From: DASVSE01 sp036399715 | Lineage (GTDB): Bacteria > Bacteroidota > Rhodothermia > Rhodothermales > Rubricoccaceae | Reading direction: 5' to 3' | Assembly: GCA_036399715.1 (NCBI GenBank) | Contig: DASWMO010000215.1 | Location: 1-16,397, forward strand | Length of the DNA: 16,397 bases | Shown here: in pieces, positions 14,499 through 16,397 of the stretch | Layout of the letters: each line of letters starts with the position of its first letter | Numbering within the stretch: the first letter of the stretch is position 1 | Made by a program: the position numbers and the translations under genes | The notes under the pieces: model-generated | Database searches by the model: none | What the model saw: the letters and a program-made list of their open reading frames with translations, nothing else | Told to the model about the DNA's origin: nothing

Positions 14499-15164
14499 AT
14501 GCCCGCACGGAACTACGCCCAGCTTCCCGACGCCGACAAGCTCCACAAGGCGGCGACGGCCCTCGACGCGCTCCTCGACGAGCCCGAGATCGCCGGGGCG
14601 ATGACGCCGCGGAAGTACACGAAGAGCGGGAAGGTGGCCGAGGGGCGGGCGCTGCTCGCGGCGGCTCTGGCGGCGCTGGAAGTCCAGACGGAGGAGACGG
14701 GCGACAAGGTGCTCGCGACGGACGTGCAGACGGACGAACTCGGGGAGGCGCACGGGCTCTACGCGGCGCTGGCGGGGACGGCGCGGGCGGTGTACATGGA
14801 CGACCGCGCGGCGCGCGTCGCGCTGGGGCTGACGGGGACGCACGACAAGTCGTATGTCGGGCGGGTCCGGCGGATGCGGGACTTCGTGATCGAGGCGCGC
14901 AAGCCGCACCACCTCGCGCGGTTCGCGGACGAGAGCGACGTGGACGCGGAGGAGCTGGATACGCTGGAGGCGGCGCTGGACGAGGCGTCGGCGCGGATCT
15001 CGGGGCAGGACGTCTCGGCGATCCGGGCAAAGGGCTCGACGGACGGGCGCGAGGCGGCGCTGGCGGCGCTCGTGAAGTGGATGCTGAAGATGCACGGCCA
15101 CGCCCGGGTGGTGTTGAAGGGCCGGCCGGACCTGCTGGAGATGCTGGGCATCCCGCGGCGGTAG
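14499..15164 (+). CDS. Uncharacterised helical protein
   Basis: A 221-residue protein, predicted mostly alpha-helical from its Ala/Leu/Glu/Arg-rich heptad-like composition, with no signal peptide, membrane segment or catalytic motif. The segments ALYAALAGTARAVY-like (88-100, here LYAALAGTARAVYMDD), RVALGLTGTHDK, a central Asp/Glu-rich helix (about 145-165) and the ending ARVVLKGRPDLLEMLGI resemble, from memory, a family of unnamed proteins of about 200 residues in Bacteroidota and Cyanobacteria that end in a PQLLExLGI-like motif. I do not know their function. Codon use fits the neighbouring genes (strongly GC-rich third positions), supporting a real gene. ATG at 14499 follows a CT-rich stretch without Shine-Dalgarno sequence. 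The 20-bp array precedes it and a small hairpin follows it, so it is probably monocistronic. Confidence 0.72.
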   Translation: MPARNYAQLPDADKLHKAATALDALLDEPEIAGAMTPRKYTKSGKVAEGRALLAAALAALEVQTEETGDKVLATDVQTDELGEAHGLYAALAGTARAVYMDDRAARVALGLTGTHDKSYVGRVRRMRDFVIEARKPHHLARFADESDVDAEELDTLEAALDEASARISGQDVSAIRAKGSTDGREAALAALVKWMLKMHGHARVVLKGRPDLLEMLGIPRR

Positions 15165-15170
15165 CGGGCC

Positions 15171-15288
15171 GCACGTTATCCGGATGCCGTCCGGATATTG
15201 CCGGGGCGACTGCCCTCGTGGTGGCGTCCGGAGGGAAAGGGCGGTAGCCTCCCCGCGTTATGCGGACGGGAACACCGGGTTTATCCGG
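15171..15288 (+). repeat. Irregular cluster of GTTATCCGG-like motifs
   Basis: GCACGTTATCCGG (15171-15183), TATTGCCGG (15196-15204), GGCGTCCGG (15223-15231), CGTTATGCGG (15256-15265) and TTTATCCGG (15280-15288) recur between the two plus-strand genes at intervals of about 20-34 bp. They resemble the core of the 20-bp array upstream (GCACGGGTACCGGG, CGTTACCG), but spacing is uneven, so common origin is only suspected. Confidence 0.35.
15178..15196 (+). terminator. Short perfect hairpin after the 14499 gene
   Basis: ATCCGGA (15178-15184) and TCCGGAT (15190-15196) form a perfect 7-bp stem with a 5-base loop, 13 bp after the stop codon. It is followed by ATTGCC, not a T-run, so it is a weak terminator candidate at best. 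It is also the first element of the irregular motif cluster at 15171-15288. Confidence 0.3.
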
Positions 15289-15322
15289 ACCGAGTCCGCC
15301 CAATACACGTTCTGCGTCTCCC

Positions 15323-15861
15323 ATGCGCCACAGCCTTGCCAGCCTCATAATCCTCGCGGTGGGCCTCAGCGCCGCCCCCATCGCTCAAGCGCAAGAGCGA
15401 GACTGGTCGGACGAGGACTACGCCCGCCAGCGCATCTGGGAGATCGGTGAAAGCCTCCTAGCCGGCCAGCGGACCGTGGCCGAGCACGACAGCCTCGTTG
15501 TCCTACACGCGACCGCGCACGGCATAGACCCCGACTGGCTCCGCGCCATCATCATGGTCGAGGCCACCCGTCCGCCGGAGGAGGTCGGCACCCGGGTCGC
15601 ACCGCGGGAATCGACGCCGCGATGTGGGAGGGCCTGGACGGCGCGACGGCGGGGTCGTTCTCGGACCCCAGCGAGAACGTCCGTCTGGCAGCGCTCCTCC
15701 TCCAGCGCATCGTCGAGCGGGTGCCGGACGAGAGCCAGTCGCTCGGGTTCATCGCCTCGCTTTACGACGACATCGAGACGCGCAACGTAACGCCGTACGG
15801 GGCCACCGTCGAGCGGGTGTTCATGCTGAGGGGGTGGAAGAAGAAGGGGGCGCCGGAGTAA
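15323..15861 (+). pseudogene. Secreted, possibly lysozyme-fold-like protein broken by a one-base frameshift
   Basis: The ATG at 15323 opens a protein with a signal peptide (residues 1-23, cleavage at AQA|Q) continuing through GIDPDWLRAIIMVEATRPPEE. After about 15590 this frame becomes Arg/Ser-rich nonsense ending at 15790, while another frame takes over sensibly with GIDAAMWEGLDGATAG, NVRLAALLLQRIVERVPDES and GFIASLYDDIETRNVTPYGA, stopping at 15861. Adding one base near the C/G run CCCGGG (15591-15596) would join both into one protein of 179 residues. The rebuilt protein has the look of small secreted proteins with a lysozyme-like helical pattern (a DPDWLRAI..VE helix, then a LYDDI..YGA region); I am not certain of this. 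The break could be a real mutation, a sequencing indel, or less likely a programmed shift, as no standard slippery heptamer is seen. Confidence 0.65.
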
Positions 15862-16002
15862 GAGCCGCAGAACCCGCCGCCGCATCGGACGGCACGGCCA
15901 ACGTCGTGGCTCTACCCGGCGTCACCTTCTACTTTTGCTGTCTCTGCGCCTCGGCGCCGTTCGTGCCGCCGCTGAGCGGCCATTCGTTAGCTGGCTTTAG
16001 TA

Positions 16003-16350
16003 ATGCTCCCCCAACCCCGAACCTGCCTCTTACGTGCCCTCGGGGCCAGCCTTACCTCGGCAGCGCTCGTTCTAGCGTGGGCGGCGTATGCCGTCTATCA
16101 GCAGAGCCTCGGGCCGGGGCCGAGGTTCAGCCTCGACTTCGCGACTCCGTTTGCCTTCGCCGCGCTCGGGTTCTGCGCTGCACCTATCCTCGCGCTTCAC
16201 GCATTGACGTGGCTCCAGATGTACCGGGCACAGGCGGAGCCCGGTCCGGGGCTTACACGCGCCACAGTGGCGGTCGGGGCGGCGGTGACTCCGGCCCTTC
16301 TGGCTGTGGCGTGGGTCGGGCTCACCGTGGTCGTCTGGTTTCTCGGCTGA
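16003..16350 (+). CDS. Small three-helix membrane protein, unknown function
   Basis: A 115-residue hydrophobic protein with three likely membrane helices (about 12-32, 48-72 and 88-114) joined by short loops containing Pro, Gly and charged residues. No domain or motif is recognised. ATG at 16003 is the first start after an in-frame TAG at 15988-15990; no Shine-Dalgarno sequence is visible. The helix pattern and a proper stop make a real gene likely, but its short length and GC-rich setting leave room for doubt. The 141-bp gap before it (15862-16002) holds only a small GCCGC/GCGGC hairpin at 15968-15980, and nothing can be identified in the final 47 bp of the window. Confidence 0.55.
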   Translation: MLPQPRTCLLRALGASLTSAALVLAWAAYAVYQQSLGPGPRFSLDFATPFAFAALGFCAAPILALHALTWLQMYRAQAEPGPGLTRATVAVGAAVTPALLAVAWVGLTVVVWFLG

Positions 16351-16397
16351 GTGCTCTCGCTTGTAGGGGTCGGTCGGATGGGTGACAGTTCAGACCG

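Noticed and set aside
15171..16002. Integron attC-like sites, suggested by CGTTATGC and CGTTAG motifs
   Set aside because: No paired RYYYAAC/GTTRRRY cores with a suitable imperfect palindrome between them, and no integrase gene.
16378..16397. Possible start of another gene at the right edge
   Set aside because: Only 20 bases are visible after the ATG, too few to support a call.

Overview
The window is very GC-rich DNA with tightly packed genes, almost no recognisable Shine-Dalgarno sequences and several secreted, lipoprotein or outer-membrane families (DUF3857/transglutaminase, DUF5916, RsiV-like lipoprotein). This points to a GC-rich member of the Bacteroidota/Rhodothermota side of the tree, for example the Rubricoccus/Rubrivirga group. 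The placement is inferred from gene content and style; no marker gene is present. I saw no rRNA, tRNA or CRISPR array.

Layout. From 1 to 14020 all genes lie on the minus strand. In transcription order they are: an M20D amidohydrolase (14020-12815), a DUF2461 protein (12759-12073), a CNNM/CorC-type transporter-like membrane protein (11999-10695), an RsiV/DUF3298-like lipoprotein (10599-9883), a FadE-type acyl-CoA dehydrogenase (9796-7169), a DUF5916 outer-membrane protein with an N-terminal CBM9-like domain (7083-4258), a NifS/IscS-type cysteine desulfurase (3945-2758), a DUF3857-transglutaminase-like exported protein (2672-852) and a DUF3857 lipoprotein running off the left edge (855 to beyond 1). 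The last two overlap by 4 nt and look co-translated. The others are co-directional but functionally diverse, so they are probably several short transcription units. From 14499 rightward the genes are on the plus strand and are poorly characterised: a small helical protein, a secreted protein broken by a one-base frameshift, and a three-helix membrane protein.

The gene products are mostly housekeeping or envelope functions: fatty-acid beta-oxidation, sulfur mobilisation, N-acyl amino-acid hydrolysis, ion homeostasis and envelope proteins. I see no defence system or mobile element.

The most unusual material is between genes. A ten-unit 21-bp tandem array fills most of the space between the DUF5916 gene and the cysteine desulfurase; it is stop-free and in frame with both, and reads as Cys-containing heptads. 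A 20-bp array lies in the divergent region upstream of the plus-strand genes, beside a 98-bp REP-like nested palindrome. A third, irregular set of similar motifs lies upstream of the frameshifted gene. The arrays share a CACG...CCGGG-like core and a period near two helical turns. I regard them as the best candidates for something undescribed, most likely a family of phased protein-binding sites or regulatory minisatellites.
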